From the NCBI GenBank assembly GCA_016712535.1, contig JADJQW010000003.1, forward strand, positions 885,001 to 949,000: a stretch of 64,000 nucleotides of DNA, in the 5' to 3' direction. The position numbers and the translations under genes are program-made. Shown one piece after another: positions 15,764 to 24,355 of this stretch. Below the pieces are notes generated by a model. It was given only the letters and a program-made list of their open reading frames with translations. It had not been told where the DNA came from and ran no database searches. The first letter of the stretch is position 1. The number at the start of each line of letters is the position of its first letter. Origin of the DNA: Flavobacteriales bacterium (GTDB lineage: Bacteria > Bacteroidota > Bacteroidia > Flavobacteriales_F > PHOS-HE28).

Positions 15764-18409
15764 TCAGAATCCCCCCACGCCCGGCCCGGCCGCCACGCCG
15801 CTGTTCAAGTGCGCGGCCAGCGCTGCTTCGTTGTTGATGAGCACGCGGCGCGCCTTGCTGCCCTCGAAGCCGCCGAGGATGCCGGCGGCTTCCAGTTGGT
15901 CCACGATGCGGCCGGCGCGGTTGTAGCCGAGCTTCAATTTGCGCTGGATGAGGGAGGTGCTGCCTTGCTGCGTTTGCACCACCAGGCGTGCGGCCTCCTC
16001 GAACATGGGGTCGCGCTCGCCATCGTCGAGGTCGCCGCCGCCTTCGCCTTCCTCCATGGGCGGCTCGGGCAGGAGCAGGGCATCGGGGTAGCCGCGCTGG
16101 TTGCCGATGAAGGCGGTGATCTCGTCCACCTCGGGCGTATCCACGAAGGCGCACTGGATGCGGATGAGGTCGTTGCCGGTGCTGAGGAGCATGTCGCCGC
16201 GGCCGATGAGCTGGTCGGCGCCGCCGGTATCGAGGATGGTGCGGCTGTCGATCTTGCTGGTGACGCGGAAGGCGATGCGCGCCGGGAAGTTGGCCTTGAT
16301 GGTGCCGGTGATGATGTTGACGCTGGGGCGCTGCGTGGCGATGATGAGGTGGATGCCGATGGCGCGGGCGAGCTGCGCAAGACGGGCGATGGGCGTTTCC
16401 ACCTCGCGGCCCGCGGTCATGATCAGGTCCGCGAACTCATCGACCACCAGCACGATGTAGGGGAGGTACCGGTGGCCGTTCTCCGGATTGAGGCGGCGGC
16501 TGATGAACTTGGCGTTGTACTCCTTGATGTTGCGCACCTGAGCGTCCTTGAGCAGCTCGTAGCGCACGTCCATCTCAATGCACAAACTGTTCAGCGTGGC
16601 CACCACCTTCTTGGTATCGGTGATGATGGCCTCGCCGTCGCCGGGGAGCTTGGCGAGGAAGTGGCGCTCGATCTTGTTGAAGAGGGTGAGCTCCACCTTC
16701 TTCGGGTCGACGAGCACGAACTTGATCTGGCTCGGGTGCTTCTTGTAGAGCAGCGACACGAGGATCGCATTCAAGCCCACCGACTTGCCCTGGCCCGTGG
16801 CGCCGGCCATGAGCAGGTGCGGCATCTTGGCGAGGTCGGTGACGAAGGTCTCGTTGCTGATGGTCTTGCCCAGCACGATGGGCAGGTCGGCCGTGCTGTT
16901 CTGGAACTTCTCGCTGGCCACCACGGCGCGCATGCCCACCACCTGCGGCTTGCTGTTGGGCACTTCGATGCCGATGGTGCCCTTGCCGGGGATCGGCGCG
17001 ATGATGCGGATGCCCAGGGCGGCGAGGCTGAGGGCGATGTCGTCCTCGAGGTTCTTGATCTTGCTGATGCGCACGCCCGCTTGCGGGATGATCTCGTAGA
17101 GCGTCACCGTGGGCCCGATGGTCGCCTTGATCTTGTCGATGCCGATGTTGTAATGGCCAAGAGTCTGCACGATGCGATCCTTGTTCATCTCGAGCTCTTC
17201 CTTCGTCACGGTGATCTCACCGGTGCCGTGGTCCACGAGCAGGTCGAGCGGGGGAGGCTCGTAGCTGCTGAGGTCGAGCGTGGGGTCGTATTCGCCGAAC
17301 TCCGCGAGCTTGGCCTCGATCTCGTCCTCGCTGAGCACGGCCTCTTCGGTGTTGGCCGTCACGCTCATGCCGTTCAGGTCGCCGTTCAGGTCCTCCGCCG
17401 TGCTGATCACCGGTGAGAGCACCGGCTCCACCACTTCCATCGGCGTGGTCTCCAGGTGCAAATCGTTTGCCTGTTCGGTCATCGCGAGGGCTCCGCCCGA
17501 AGCGATCTCGCCACCCTCAACCTCCATCTCAAGTTCTCCGGTCATTGCGAGGCCGGAGGCCGAAGCGATCTCGTCACCCTCCACCTCCATCTCGATGCCC
17601 GAACCCGAAGCGACCTTCTCCTCCGCGAACCCGCTATCCCTCCATTCCTCCTTCATCCGCACGCCAGAGCTCACTGCCGCCTCTTCCGCAACGGCTTCTT
17701 CTTCCATCTCCCGCTTCGCGAAGAGCCTGCCCGCCCATCCGAAGCTGAGGTTGAAGCTGTACACTGCGAAAGTGCCCGCTGAGAACACGAGCAAGGCGCC
17801 CGCGCCGAATTCACCGAGCAGGGTGGTGAGGTGCTTGGTGATCACCACGCCCAAGCCGCCGCCGAGGAAACTGTATTCGCCGCGGAAGAAGAAGCCGAGC
17901 AGCGCGGGTATCCAGAACAGGGCCATCGTTGTCCAGCCCAGGGTGCGGCGCGTGGGCAGCAGCCAGGTGCCCAGCAGGATGCGGACCCCGGCGAGGAAGC
18001 TCCACAGCGGCAAGGCGAAGGCCGCCAGGCCGAACCACACGTGGATGAAGCGGTGCGCACTGATGGCGCCGAGCTTGCCCAACCAGTTCTCTGCGGCGAT
18101 GTCGGTGCGCAGGATCTCCCACCACCCGCGCGACATGAGGTCCTGATCGACCCTCCAGGTGAAGAGGAAGCTGGTGAAGGCGGTGAGCAGGAAGAGCCCG
18201 CCCAGGATGAGCAGCATGCCGAAGAGCTTGTGGATGCGCTCATCCGATAGGAACGCTTTGAAGCGGCTCCATGCGCCGGGAGCTTCCTCTGCTGCTTTCC
18301 GTGCGCGGCGCTTCTTGGGCTCTGCGGCCGCGGTCTCTTCTTCGGGTGCCTCTTCGCGGAGGCGGTTGCGTTTCTCGGTGGCCAAGGTGATAGGGGGCTT
18401 CGCGCGCAC
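15764..18409 (-). CDS. ftsK: DNA translocase FtsK/SpoIIIE
   Basis: 881 aa. Basic N-terminus, then about four transmembrane segments (residues about 60-240: LFGMLLILGGLFLLTAF, FALPLWSFLAGVRILLG and others). An acidic linker (about 250-390) is followed by the FtsK motor. Walker A GATGQGKSVG lies near residue 535, VLVDPKKVEL follows, and Walker B VLVVDEFADL lies near 655. The C-terminal winged-helix gamma domain (about 800-870, LIQRKLKLGYNRAGRIVDQLEAAG) reads polar KOPS-type sequences in known FtsK proteins. The protein moves chromosomal DNA at the division septum and activates XerCD. The linker is odd: it contains short tandem units (ASxSGxxM...EVEG) that at DNA level resemble a dispersed intergenic repeat. 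Confidence 0.95.
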   Translation of the reverse strand: MRAKPPITLATEKRNRLREEAPEEETAAAEPKKRRARKAAEEAPGAWSRFKAFLSDERIHKLFGMLLILGGLFLLTAFTSFLFTWRVDQDLMSRGWWEILRTDIAAENWLGKLGAISAHRFIHVWFGLAAFALPLWSFLAGVRILLGTWLLPTRRTLGWTTMALFWIPALLGFFFRGEYSFLGGGLGVVITKHLTTLLGEFGAGALLVFSAGTFAVYSFNLSFGWAGRLFAKREMEEEAVAEEAAVSSGVRMKEEWRDSGFAEEKVASGSGIEMEVEGDEIASASGLAMTGELEMEVEGGEIASGGALAMTEQANDLHLETTPMEVVEPVLSPVISTAEDLNGDLNGMSVTANTEEAVLSEDEIEAKLAEFGEYDPTLDLSSYEPPPLDLLVDHGTGEITVTKEELEMNKDRIVQTLGHYNIGIDKIKATIGPTVTLYEIIPQAGVRISKIKNLEDDIALSLAALGIRIIAPIPGKGTIGIEVPNSKPQVVGMRAVVASEKFQNSTADLPIVLGKTISNETFVTDLAKMPHLLMAGATGQGKSVGLNAILVSLLYKKHPSQIKFVLVDPKKVELTLFNKIERHFLAKLPGDGEAIITDTKKVVATLNSLCIEMDVRYELLKDAQVRNIKEYNAKFISRRLNPENGHRYLPYIVLVVDEFADLIMTAGREVETPIARLAQLARAIGIHLIIATQRPSVNIITGTIKANFPARIAFRVTSKIDSRTILDTGGADQLIGRGDMLLSTGNDLIRIQCAFVDTPEVDEITAFIGNQRGYPDALLLPEPPMEEGEGGGDLDDGERDPMFEEAARLVVQTQQGSTSLIQRKLKLGYNRAGRIVDQLEAAGILGGFEGSKARRVLINNEAALAAHLNSGVAAGPGVGGF
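17478..17573. repeat. Dispersed-repeat-like units inside the ftsK linker
   Basis: GTCATCGCGAGG...GAAGCGATCTCG at 17478-17510 and GTCATTGCGAGG...GAAGCGATCTCG at 17541-17573 are two near copies 63 bp apart. Read on the coding strand they give EIASGGALAMT and EIASASGLAMT. A third, degenerate unit lies at about 17608-17623. The pattern resembles the GTCATTGCGAGG...GAAGC(G/A)ATCTC repeats seen in intergenic DNA of many bacteria. Confidence 0.6.
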
Positions 18410-18548
18410 CCGCGAGCGATGCGTCGAAGGTCGAAGCCGTGCCTTGGCTGAACGGGATAAGACTGGCCGGTAGTATCAACAAGCGGAGGTTGATCAATCG
18501 CATGCGGATGATCGATCACCAGATCCATCTTCGCACAACTCCATCGCC

Positions 18549-19484
18549 ATGGACATGATTTCACGATTGTTGCTCCTCGCGGGGCTGTTCACGCTTGCCC
18601 GCTCAGTGCTCGGTCAGGACTTCGTGAATGGCGGGTTGGAGGGAGTCGTCACGGGTCCTTCCGTGGTCCCCGCAGGCTGGACCGCCGTTCCCCATTCGGA
18701 TCCCATCTGCGACGCGACGTTCACAGGAGGGGCAACACCTGATCTCACCGACATGACGGGCCCGGCTGCATTCAATGGTATTCTCGGCAATCCATTCGAC
18801 GGGCAGACTTTCATATCGGGGCTGCACACCAACTCGCATCACGAGGGGATCAAGCAGACAGTGAATGGACTCACCGTCGGAGCCACCTACACGATCAGGC
18901 TCCATCAGACCGTATTGAAGCAGGTGATGAATGACGCGCTTGATCCTTCGGGCGGATGGGCGGTGTATGCGGGCAACGTTCCCCTCGGTTTCACGGATCC
19001 CACCTACAGCGCGGAAGCACCCGGCAGCCTCGATCTGCCATGGGAAATGCGGGAGGTCACCTTCGTTGCACCAGCGTCTTCAGTCACCCTTAAATTCATG
19101 CCGCATGACGATGATGCAGACGTCACATGGCCGGAGGGCATCCGTATGGGTTTGGATGGACTGAGCCTGCTGCATGGCAATACGGTCGGAATGACAGAGC
19201 ACATGGAGACTGCGTTACTAGATCTGCCCACCCATTTCACGCCCGGAGGCGCCGGGAGCTCTTTCGTTCCAGTACGGAGCAGGAACATCAGGTCGCTTGA
19301 GGCCGAATTCTTCGATCGGCAGGGCGTCCGCGTCTTCGCCACCAACGACCCGCTCATCAACTGGGATGGCCGGAACACGATGGGAGCGGAGGTGTCAACC
19401 GGTACCTATCTCTACAGGGTCGTAGCGATCCCGGTCAACGGGGCGCCCATACTTCGGACCGGGAGGGTCCTGCTGCTGCGCTGA
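18549..19484 (+). CDS. Exported protein with T9SS type B-like C-terminal domain
   Basis: 311 aa. Signal peptide (MISRLLLLAGLFTLARSVLG; the second Met at 18555 is an alternative start). Residues about 24-205 form a beta-rich, carbohydrate-binding-like domain (NGGLEGVVTGPSVVPAGW, GLTVGATYTIRLHQTV). A gliding-motility-associated C-terminal-like module follows: PTHFTPGGAGSSF, then LEAEFFDRQGVRVFATNDP, then INWDGRNTMGAEVSTGTYLYRVVA. This is the hallmark of type B T9SS sorting domains (CHU_C). It is divergent to ftsK across about 140 bp that must hold both promoters. The ligand is unknown. Confidence 0.75.
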   Translation: MDMISRLLLLAGLFTLARSVLGQDFVNGGLEGVVTGPSVVPAGWTAVPHSDPICDATFTGGATPDLTDMTGPAAFNGILGNPFDGQTFISGLHTNSHHEGIKQTVNGLTVGATYTIRLHQTVLKQVMNDALDPSGGWAVYAGNVPLGFTDPTYSAEAPGSLDLPWEMREVTFVAPASSVTLKFMPHDDDADVTWPEGIRMGLDGLSLLHGNTVGMTEHMETALLDLPTHFTPGGAGSSFVPVRSRNIRSLEAEFFDRQGVRVFATNDPLINWDGRNTMGAEVSTGTYLYRVVAIPVNGAPILRTGRVLLLR

Positions 19485-19487
19485 TCG

Positions 19488-20186
19488 TTACATCGAGAAA
19501 GTCCCCATCACCTCACCGAGCTCATGGTGCAAGGCCTCGGCTGAAACGGCTTCGTGGTCGGCCTTGGGCTTGAACTTCGCTTCATCGACCTTGCCGGGGG
19601 TAACGCTCACGGCATCGAGCTTCATGCGGATGCCGTTCTGCACCACTTCGTAGCGGAGCAGCACGCCGGGCACCTCGCTGAAGGGATTGAACCAATTCGG
19701 GTCGTTCATGGCGATGCGGTCCGTGTACCACAGCTCGATCTCGCGCTGATCCATGTGGTTGAAGATGGCCAGGGCCTTCTTGCAGGGATAGCCCGCAATG
19801 GTGTCGATGTCGCCGGTGTACAGGATCGTGGCCCGGCCGCCCTCATTGTTGAAGAGCTCCAGGTCGCGCGGCTTCAGGTGGCTCACGATGCGTTTGCCCA
19901 TCATGCTCATGTGGTAGTCCATCTGCTTCGCCTCGTTGTCGGCGAGCATCAGGGTGCGGAAGAGCCCCATGCCGGCGCTTACCTCCGCCGCCTGCATGTC
20001 CTCGTTGAAGCTGAGGATGGTCTTCTCCGGCAACATGCCCGCCATGAGCCCGTCCGGGTCGGCTCCCGGGAAGCTGAGCGCGTACTCGATGGTGCCTTCA
20101 GAGACCCTTGATTGCAGCAGGCTCGAGTTGCAGCTCCAGAGGAGCAGCGCGCTGGCAGGGACGAGCAGGAGGATCCGGTTTGTCAT
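19488..20186 (-). CDS. Lipoprotein, DUF4412/GLPGLI-like
   Basis: 232 aa. Lipoprotein signal (LLLVPASALLLWSC, lipidated Cys at about 19). The body has the pattern of DUF4412/GLPGLI-type Bacteroidota envelope proteins: SEGTIEYALSF near the start, KTILSFNEDM, then DIDTIAGYPCKKALAIF and a strand-rich IELWYTDRIAMNDPNWFNPFSEVPG. It converges with the preceding exported protein with a 3-bp gap and is divergent to arginase across 52 bp. Function unknown. Confidence 0.65.
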   Translation of the reverse strand: MTNRILLLVPASALLLWSCNSSLLQSRVSEGTIEYALSFPGADPDGLMAGMLPEKTILSFNEDMQAAEVSAGMGLFRTLMLADNEAKQMDYHMSMMGKRIVSHLKPRDLELFNNEGGRATILYTGDIDTIAGYPCKKALAIFNHMDQREIELWYTDRIAMNDPNWFNPFSEVPGVLLRYEVVQNGIRMKLDAVSVTPGKVDEAKFKPKADHEAVSAEALHHELGEVMGTFSM

Positions 20187-20238
20187 GCTGAAGGGTTCGA
20201 TGGTCCGCCTCCTACGAACGACGAATCCACGGAGTTAC

Positions 20239-21219
20239 ATGGCAGAATGCTCCTTGGACGCCCCGATTACCTTCGCCCGCATGGATTTGCGATTGATTGA
20301 GGCTGCGTCGGAGATCGGCGCTGGCACCCGGGGCACCAGCATGGGCATGGCCGCCTTGCGCGTGGCCGCATGGAAACTCGGCAGCGAACTGTTCGGCCAC
20401 GCCGAGGAGAGCATCCTGCGCGACGAGAACGATGTGCTTTACGAGGACGACCGGAGCCCGAACGCCCACCACATCGACGGCTTGATCCGCTTCGAGAGCG
20501 ATTTAGCTTATGAGGTTTACAAGTATCTGCGCAACAGCGTTTTCCCCATTGTTGTCGGAGGCGATCATTCCATCGCCATCGGCTCGGTTTCGGGCACCAA
20601 GATGGCCTTCCCCGATCAGCGTTTGGGCGTGGTTTGGATCGATGCCCACGCCGACCTCCACAGCCCGTGGACGACCCCCAGTGGAAACGTCCACGGGATG
20701 CCGCTGGCGTTGCTGATGCAGATCGAGAAGAAGGGCAAGAACCGTCCCCGTGTGTACACTATGGACACTTGGGACCGCCTGCGGAAAATCGGCGTGAGCG
20801 GCCCGAAGCTCCTGCCCAGCGACCTGGTCTTCATCGCCCTGCGCGACTACGAGCCCGAGGAGGAAGCCATCATCAAGGAGCACGGCATCAAGGTCATTAC
20901 CGTCGATGATCTTCGGAAGCGCGGGGCCGATGCAGCGGTGAAGGAAACCTTGGACCACCTCGCCGCATGCCAGCGCCTGCACATCAGCTTCGACGTGGAT
21001 AGCCTGGACCCCAGCATCTCGGTGGGCACGGGCACCCCGGTTCCCAACGGACTCAATCTCGAAGAAGCGCGCGCCTTGCTCAGCGGCTTTTGCGCCGACC
21101 CGAAGACCGCCACCCTCGATGTAGTGGAGATCAACCCGGCGCTCGATACCGGCAATGCCATGGCCGAGGCGACCTTGAGCATCCTGGAACCGCTGTTCCC
21201 GATCCTGAGAGCACGGTGA
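20239..21219 (+). CDS. Arginase family protein (ureohydrolase)
   Basis: 326 aa from the ATG at 20239, which has GGAG 5 nt upstream; the ATG at 20281 (312 aa, MDLRLIEAASEIGAGTRG) also fits the family. All manganese-binding motifs are present: GGDHS (about 107-111), DAHADLH (135-141) and SFDVDSLDPS (250-259), plus the GTGTPVPNGL loop and EINP near the end. It is expected to hydrolyse arginine to ornithine and urea; agmatinase-type substrates cannot be excluded. Its stop overlaps the GTG start of the CtlX-like gene, so the two are coupled in arginine/citrulline catabolism. Confidence 0.88.
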   Translation: MAECSLDAPITFARMDLRLIEAASEIGAGTRGTSMGMAALRVAAWKLGSELFGHAEESILRDENDVLYEDDRSPNAHHIDGLIRFESDLAYEVYKYLRNSVFPIVVGGDHSIAIGSVSGTKMAFPDQRLGVVWIDAHADLHSPWTTPSGNVHGMPLALLMQIEKKGKNRPRVYTMDTWDRLRKIGVSGPKLLPSDLVFIALRDYEPEEEAIIKEHGIKVITVDDLRKRGADAAVKETLDHLAACQRLHISFDVDSLDPSISVGTGTPVPNGLNLEEARALLSGFCADPKTATLDVVEINPALDTGNAMAEATLSILEPLFPILRAR

Positions 21220-22166
21220 GCCAATCCGCTTCCTCCGTCATCCTTATCCGTCCCACCGGCTTCGGGTACGACCCGGAGACCGCTGCCAGCAACGAGTTCC
21301 AGCAGCGCGTGCCGGTGGATGATGCGCGCAGATCCGCCGCCGAGGAGTTCGACGGCTTGCTGGAAGCGCTGCGCCAATGCGGAATCGGCTTCACGGTGCT
21401 CGAGCCCATCGACCCTACGGCGCCCAACAGCGTGTTCCCGAACAATTGGTTCGGCACGCACGCCGATGGCACTCTGGTGCTCTACCCCATGCTCACGCCC
21501 AGCCGCCGCGCCGAGCGAGACCCCAACCTCGCGGAAGTCCTGAAAGCGGAGGGATCCGCCGTGCGCCAAACCCTCGATTTCAGCGCTTGGGAGCATCACG
21601 GCCTCTTCCTCGAAGGCACCGGCAGCCTGGTGCTCGACCGCATCAAGCGCCGCGCCTTCGCCTGCCTCTCGCCCCGCACCTCCGAGCGTGCGCTCAGTGC
21701 ATGGTGCGAGCAATTGGGGTACACGCCCATCAGCTTCACCGCAACCATGGACGGCCGGCTCAATGGTGCTCCCGTCTACCACACCAACGTGGTCATGAGC
21801 ATCGGCTCCAACTGGGCGCTGGTCTGCTTCGATGCCATGCCCTACCCGGCCGAGCGGCAGGAAGTAGAAGAGGAATTGGCCAAGAGCGGACGCGAGGTCA
21901 TCGCCTTCGACCTGCCCCAGCTGCACCAGTTCGTGGGCAATGCGCTCGAGCTGGTCCCCCACCGCATTTCCGGTGAAGCCGGTCATCGCGGGCGCAGCGA
22001 AGCGATCTTCTTGAGCGAAACCGCATTCCACGCGCTCAAGCCCTTCCAGCGCATCGCCTTGGAGCGCCACGCGCAGCTCATTCCCGTGGCGGTGCCCACC
22101 ATCGAGGCCATCGGAGGCGGCAGCGTGCGCTGCATGCTGGCTGAGAATTTCCTTCCGCTAACCTGA
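21216..22166 (+). CDS. ctlX: Citrulline hydrolase CtlX-like (guanidino-group amidinotransferase fold)
   Basis: 316 aa from the GTG at 21216, which overlaps the arginase stop (GTGA); the upstream frame lies inside arginase. Family motifs: PNNWFGTHADGTLVLYPM (75-92), the catalytic-type His189 in YHTNVVMSIG, and Cys306 in GGGSVRCMLAE. Proteins of this family hydrolyse citrulline or related ureido and guanidino compounds, giving ornithine. Next to arginase this points to a route from arginine or citrulline to ornithine. Residues about 250-260 (ISGEAGHRGR) look like an insertion compared with the usual GNMLE-to-VMS spacing, and they coincide with a dispersed-repeat-like sequence. Confidence 0.8.
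   Translation: MSQSASSVILIRPTGFGYDPETAASNEFQQRVPVDDARRSAAEEFDGLLEALRQCGIGFTVLEPIDPTAPNSVFPNNWFGTHADGTLVLYPMLTPSRRAERDPNLAEVLKAEGSAVRQTLDFSAWEHHGLFLEGTGSLVLDRIKRRAFACLSPRTSERALSAWCEQLGYTPISFTATMDGRLNGAPVYHTNVVMSIGSNWALVCFDAMPYPAERQEVEEELAKSGREVIAFDLPQLHQFVGNALELVPHRISGEAGHRGRSEAIFLSETAFHALKPFQRIALERHAQLIPVAVPTIEAIGGGSVRCMLAENFLPLT
21982..22010. repeat. Dispersed-repeat-like unit inside the CtlX gene
   Basis: GTCATCGCGGGCGCAGCG followed by AAGCGATCTTC matches the ftsK-linker units (GTCATYGCGAGG...GAAGCGATCTC) at most positions. It is read in frame as GHRGRSEAIF. Confidence 0.45.
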
Positions 22167-22167
22167 G

Positions 22168-22306
22168 CGTCATTCCGGAGCGCGGGAGATGCGAAGCAGC
22201 AGGCTCCCGCGCATCCGGGATCTCATCCAAGAACAAGGATCTCGTTTGGTGAGTCGCCGGATGGCCGGGACAAGCGAGCGTTGCTCGCCCGTCCTCCGGC
22301 GTGACG
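22168..22306. repeat. MITE/REP-like intergenic element with terminal inverted repeats
   Basis: CGTCATTCCGGAG at 22168-22180 and CTCCGGCGTGACG at 22294-22306 are inverted repeats (11 of 13 match). The 139-bp element fills nearly all of the gap between the CtlX-like gene and argS and contains a GGGATCTC motif. It resembles the CGTCATTCCGG...GGAATCTC class of dispersed repeats. Confidence 0.6.
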
Positions 22307-22331
22307 ATCGTTGCCATTCCTTTGCCACCCG

Positions 22332-24134
22332 ATGTTCCAAGACAGACTTCAAGACCTGCTCGTTCCTGCACTGCAAAGCGCCTTCTCGCAGCTATTCGGG
22401 AAGGAACTCGACGTTCGAAGCATCGGCTTCCAGGCTACGCGACCCGAGTTCGAGGGCGATGTCACCATCAATGTCTTCCCCTTCCTCAAGGTCAGCGGCA
22501 AGGGGCCGGAGCAGACCGCGCAGGCCATCGGCGAATTCCTGCAAGGGCAAGTACCGGTGGTGGAGCGCTTCAATGTGGTGAAGGGCTTCCTGAATATCGT
22601 CATCGCCGACAGCTACTGGCTGGGCTTCCTGAAGGAGGCGGGCCAGCAGGACATCCTCGCCTTTGCGCCCACCGGCCAGAAGACGATGGTGGAGTATGCC
22701 TCGCCCAACACCAACAAGCCGCTGCACCTCGGCCACCTGCGCAACATCTTCCTCGGTTATAGCGTGAGCCGGATCCTCCAAGCGGCAGGGCATGAGGTGA
22801 TCAAGGTGCAAGTGATCAACGACCGTGGCATCCACATCTGCAAGAGCATGATCGCTTGGCAGAAGTTCGGTGGTGGGGAGACCCCGGCTTCCGCAGGAGT
22901 GAAGGGCGATAAGCTGGTGGGCAAGTACTACGTGGAATTCGATAGGGAGCTCAAGCGGCAAGTGGAGGAGCAAGTGGCGAGCGGCAAGCCGAAGGAGATC
23001 GCGGAGAAGGAAGCGCCGATCCTGCTCGAGGCCCAGGAGATGCTCCGCAAGTGGGAGGCGAACGACCCCGAAGTGCGCGCTCTATGGGAGAGGATGAACG
23101 GTTGGTGCTACGAAGGCTTCGATGCCACCTATCGGCGTGCCGGGGTTGATTTCGACAAGAACTACTACGAGAGCCAGACCTATCTCCTGGGCAAGGCGGA
23201 TGTGCTCGACGGGCTGAAGAAGGGCGTGTTCTATGAGAAGGACGGTGCCGTGTGGGTGGATAATACCAAGGAGGGCCTCGATGAGAAGGTGCTGCTGCGC
23301 CGCGATGGCACCAGCGTCTATATGACGCAGGACATCGGCACCGCCATCAAGCGCTTCGAGGAGCACCCCGGCCTGGGCAAGCTCATCTACACGGTCGGCA
23401 ATGAGCAGGATTACCACTTCAAGGTGCTCTTCATCATCCTGAAGAAGCTCGGCTTCGCCTGGGCGAACGACCTGCACCACCTCAGCTACGGCATGGTGGA
23501 CCTCCCTTCCGGAAAGATGAAGAGCCGCGAGGGCACCGTGGTGGACGCCGATGACCTCATCGACGAAGTGGTGAGCGAGGCGCGCCGCACGGGTGAGGAG
23601 CTCAGCAAGCTCGAAGGCTTCGGCGAAGCGGAGAAGGCCGCGCTCTACGAGATGATCGGCCTGGCCGCGCTCAAGTACTTCCTGCTCAAGGTTGACCCGA
23701 AGAAGCGCATGCTCTTCGACCCAGCCGCCAGCATCGACCTGCAAGGGCACACGGGACCCTTCATCCAGTACACCTACGCGCGGATCAAGAGCCTGCTGCG
23801 CAAGGCGGGTGGATCGGATGATCAGAAGACCGGGCAATCAGGCGATGCGCTCTATGACGGGGCGTTGCTCCCGGAGGAGCGCACGGTGATCAAGCTGCTG
23901 CATCAATACCCTGCCGTGCTCAACGAAGCAGCATCGAAGCTCGATCCCTCCTCGCTCGCGAATCATGCATACGAAGTGGTGAAGGCCTACAACAGTTTCT
24001 ACCAGGCCATCCCGGTGATGAAGGAGGAAGATGCTGGGAAGCGCGCATTCCGCATCGGGCTGAGCGCGACTGTTGCTGCGGCGACGCAAAAGGCGATGTG
24101 GTGCCTCGGCATCGAGGTGCCGGAACGAATGTGA
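22332..24134 (+). CDS. argS: Arginyl-tRNA synthetase
   Basis: 600 aa from the ATG at 22332 (MFQDRLQDLL); an in-frame ATG 21 nt earlier falls in the repeat element and is less likely. Class I synthetase: N-terminal Add-1 domain (1-110), ASPNTNKPLHLGHLRN with the HIGH motif HLGH at 132-135, and KMKSREGTVVDADDL as the KMSKS-type signature. The C-terminal DALR anticodon-binding domain contains YAYNSFYQ-like KAYNSFYQAIPV and ends CLGIEVPERM. It charges tRNA-Arg in the cytoplasm. Its place next to arginase and CtlX may be chance, as the repeat element separates them. Confidence 0.97.
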   Translation: MFQDRLQDLLVPALQSAFSQLFGKELDVRSIGFQATRPEFEGDVTINVFPFLKVSGKGPEQTAQAIGEFLQGQVPVVERFNVVKGFLNIVIADSYWLGFLKEAGQQDILAFAPTGQKTMVEYASPNTNKPLHLGHLRNIFLGYSVSRILQAAGHEVIKVQVINDRGIHICKSMIAWQKFGGGETPASAGVKGDKLVGKYYVEFDRELKRQVEEQVASGKPKEIAEKEAPILLEAQEMLRKWEANDPEVRALWERMNGWCYEGFDATYRRAGVDFDKNYYESQTYLLGKADVLDGLKKGVFYEKDGAVWVDNTKEGLDEKVLLRRDGTSVYMTQDIGTAIKRFEEHPGLGKLIYTVGNEQDYHFKVLFIILKKLGFAWANDLHHLSYGMVDLPSGKMKSREGTVVDADDLIDEVVSEARRTGEELSKLEGFGEAEKAALYEMIGLAALKYFLLKVDPKKRMLFDPAASIDLQGHTGPFIQYTYARIKSLLRKAGGSDDQKTGQSGDALYDGALLPEERTVIKLLHQYPAVLNEAASKLDPSSLANHAYEVVKAYNSFYQAIPVMKEEDAGKRAFRIGLSATVAAATQKAMWCLGIEVPERM

Positions 24135-24137
24135 CCC

Positions 24138-24344
24138 ATGCTGGAGTGGCTGGCGGAGTTCCTTGTGGAGGTGCTCGTCCGTTGGGTGCTCGCGTATCCC
24201 GGGGCGTTGATTTGGTGGTTCTTCACCGGGCGCAAAGAGAGCATACATGCCATCGTAATGAAGCAAGATTGGTGGCAGCTCAGCACGATCGCTGTACTCG
24301 CTTTCGTGGTCGTCTTTGCCACACTTGACAGGATCTTCGCCTAG
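24138..24344 (+). CDS. Small membrane protein downstream of argS
   Basis: 68 aa, starting 3 bp after the argS stop, so probably in the same transcript. Two hydrophobic stretches: about 2-28 (LEWLAEFLVEVLVRWVLAYPGALIWWFF) and about 48-66 (LSTIAVLAFVVVFATLDRIF), with a basic GRKESIHAIVMKQ loop. Codon use matches the neighbours. No family recognised. Confidence 0.6.
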   Translation: MLEWLAEFLVEVLVRWVLAYPGALIWWFFTGRKESIHAIVMKQDWWQLSTIAVLAFVVVFATLDRIFA

Positions 24345-24355
24345 CGATACGCCGC

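Noticed and set aside
15809..17416. 535-codon plus-strand frame opposite ftsK
   Set aside because: It is the complement of a conserved motor domain and has the composition of a mirror frame.
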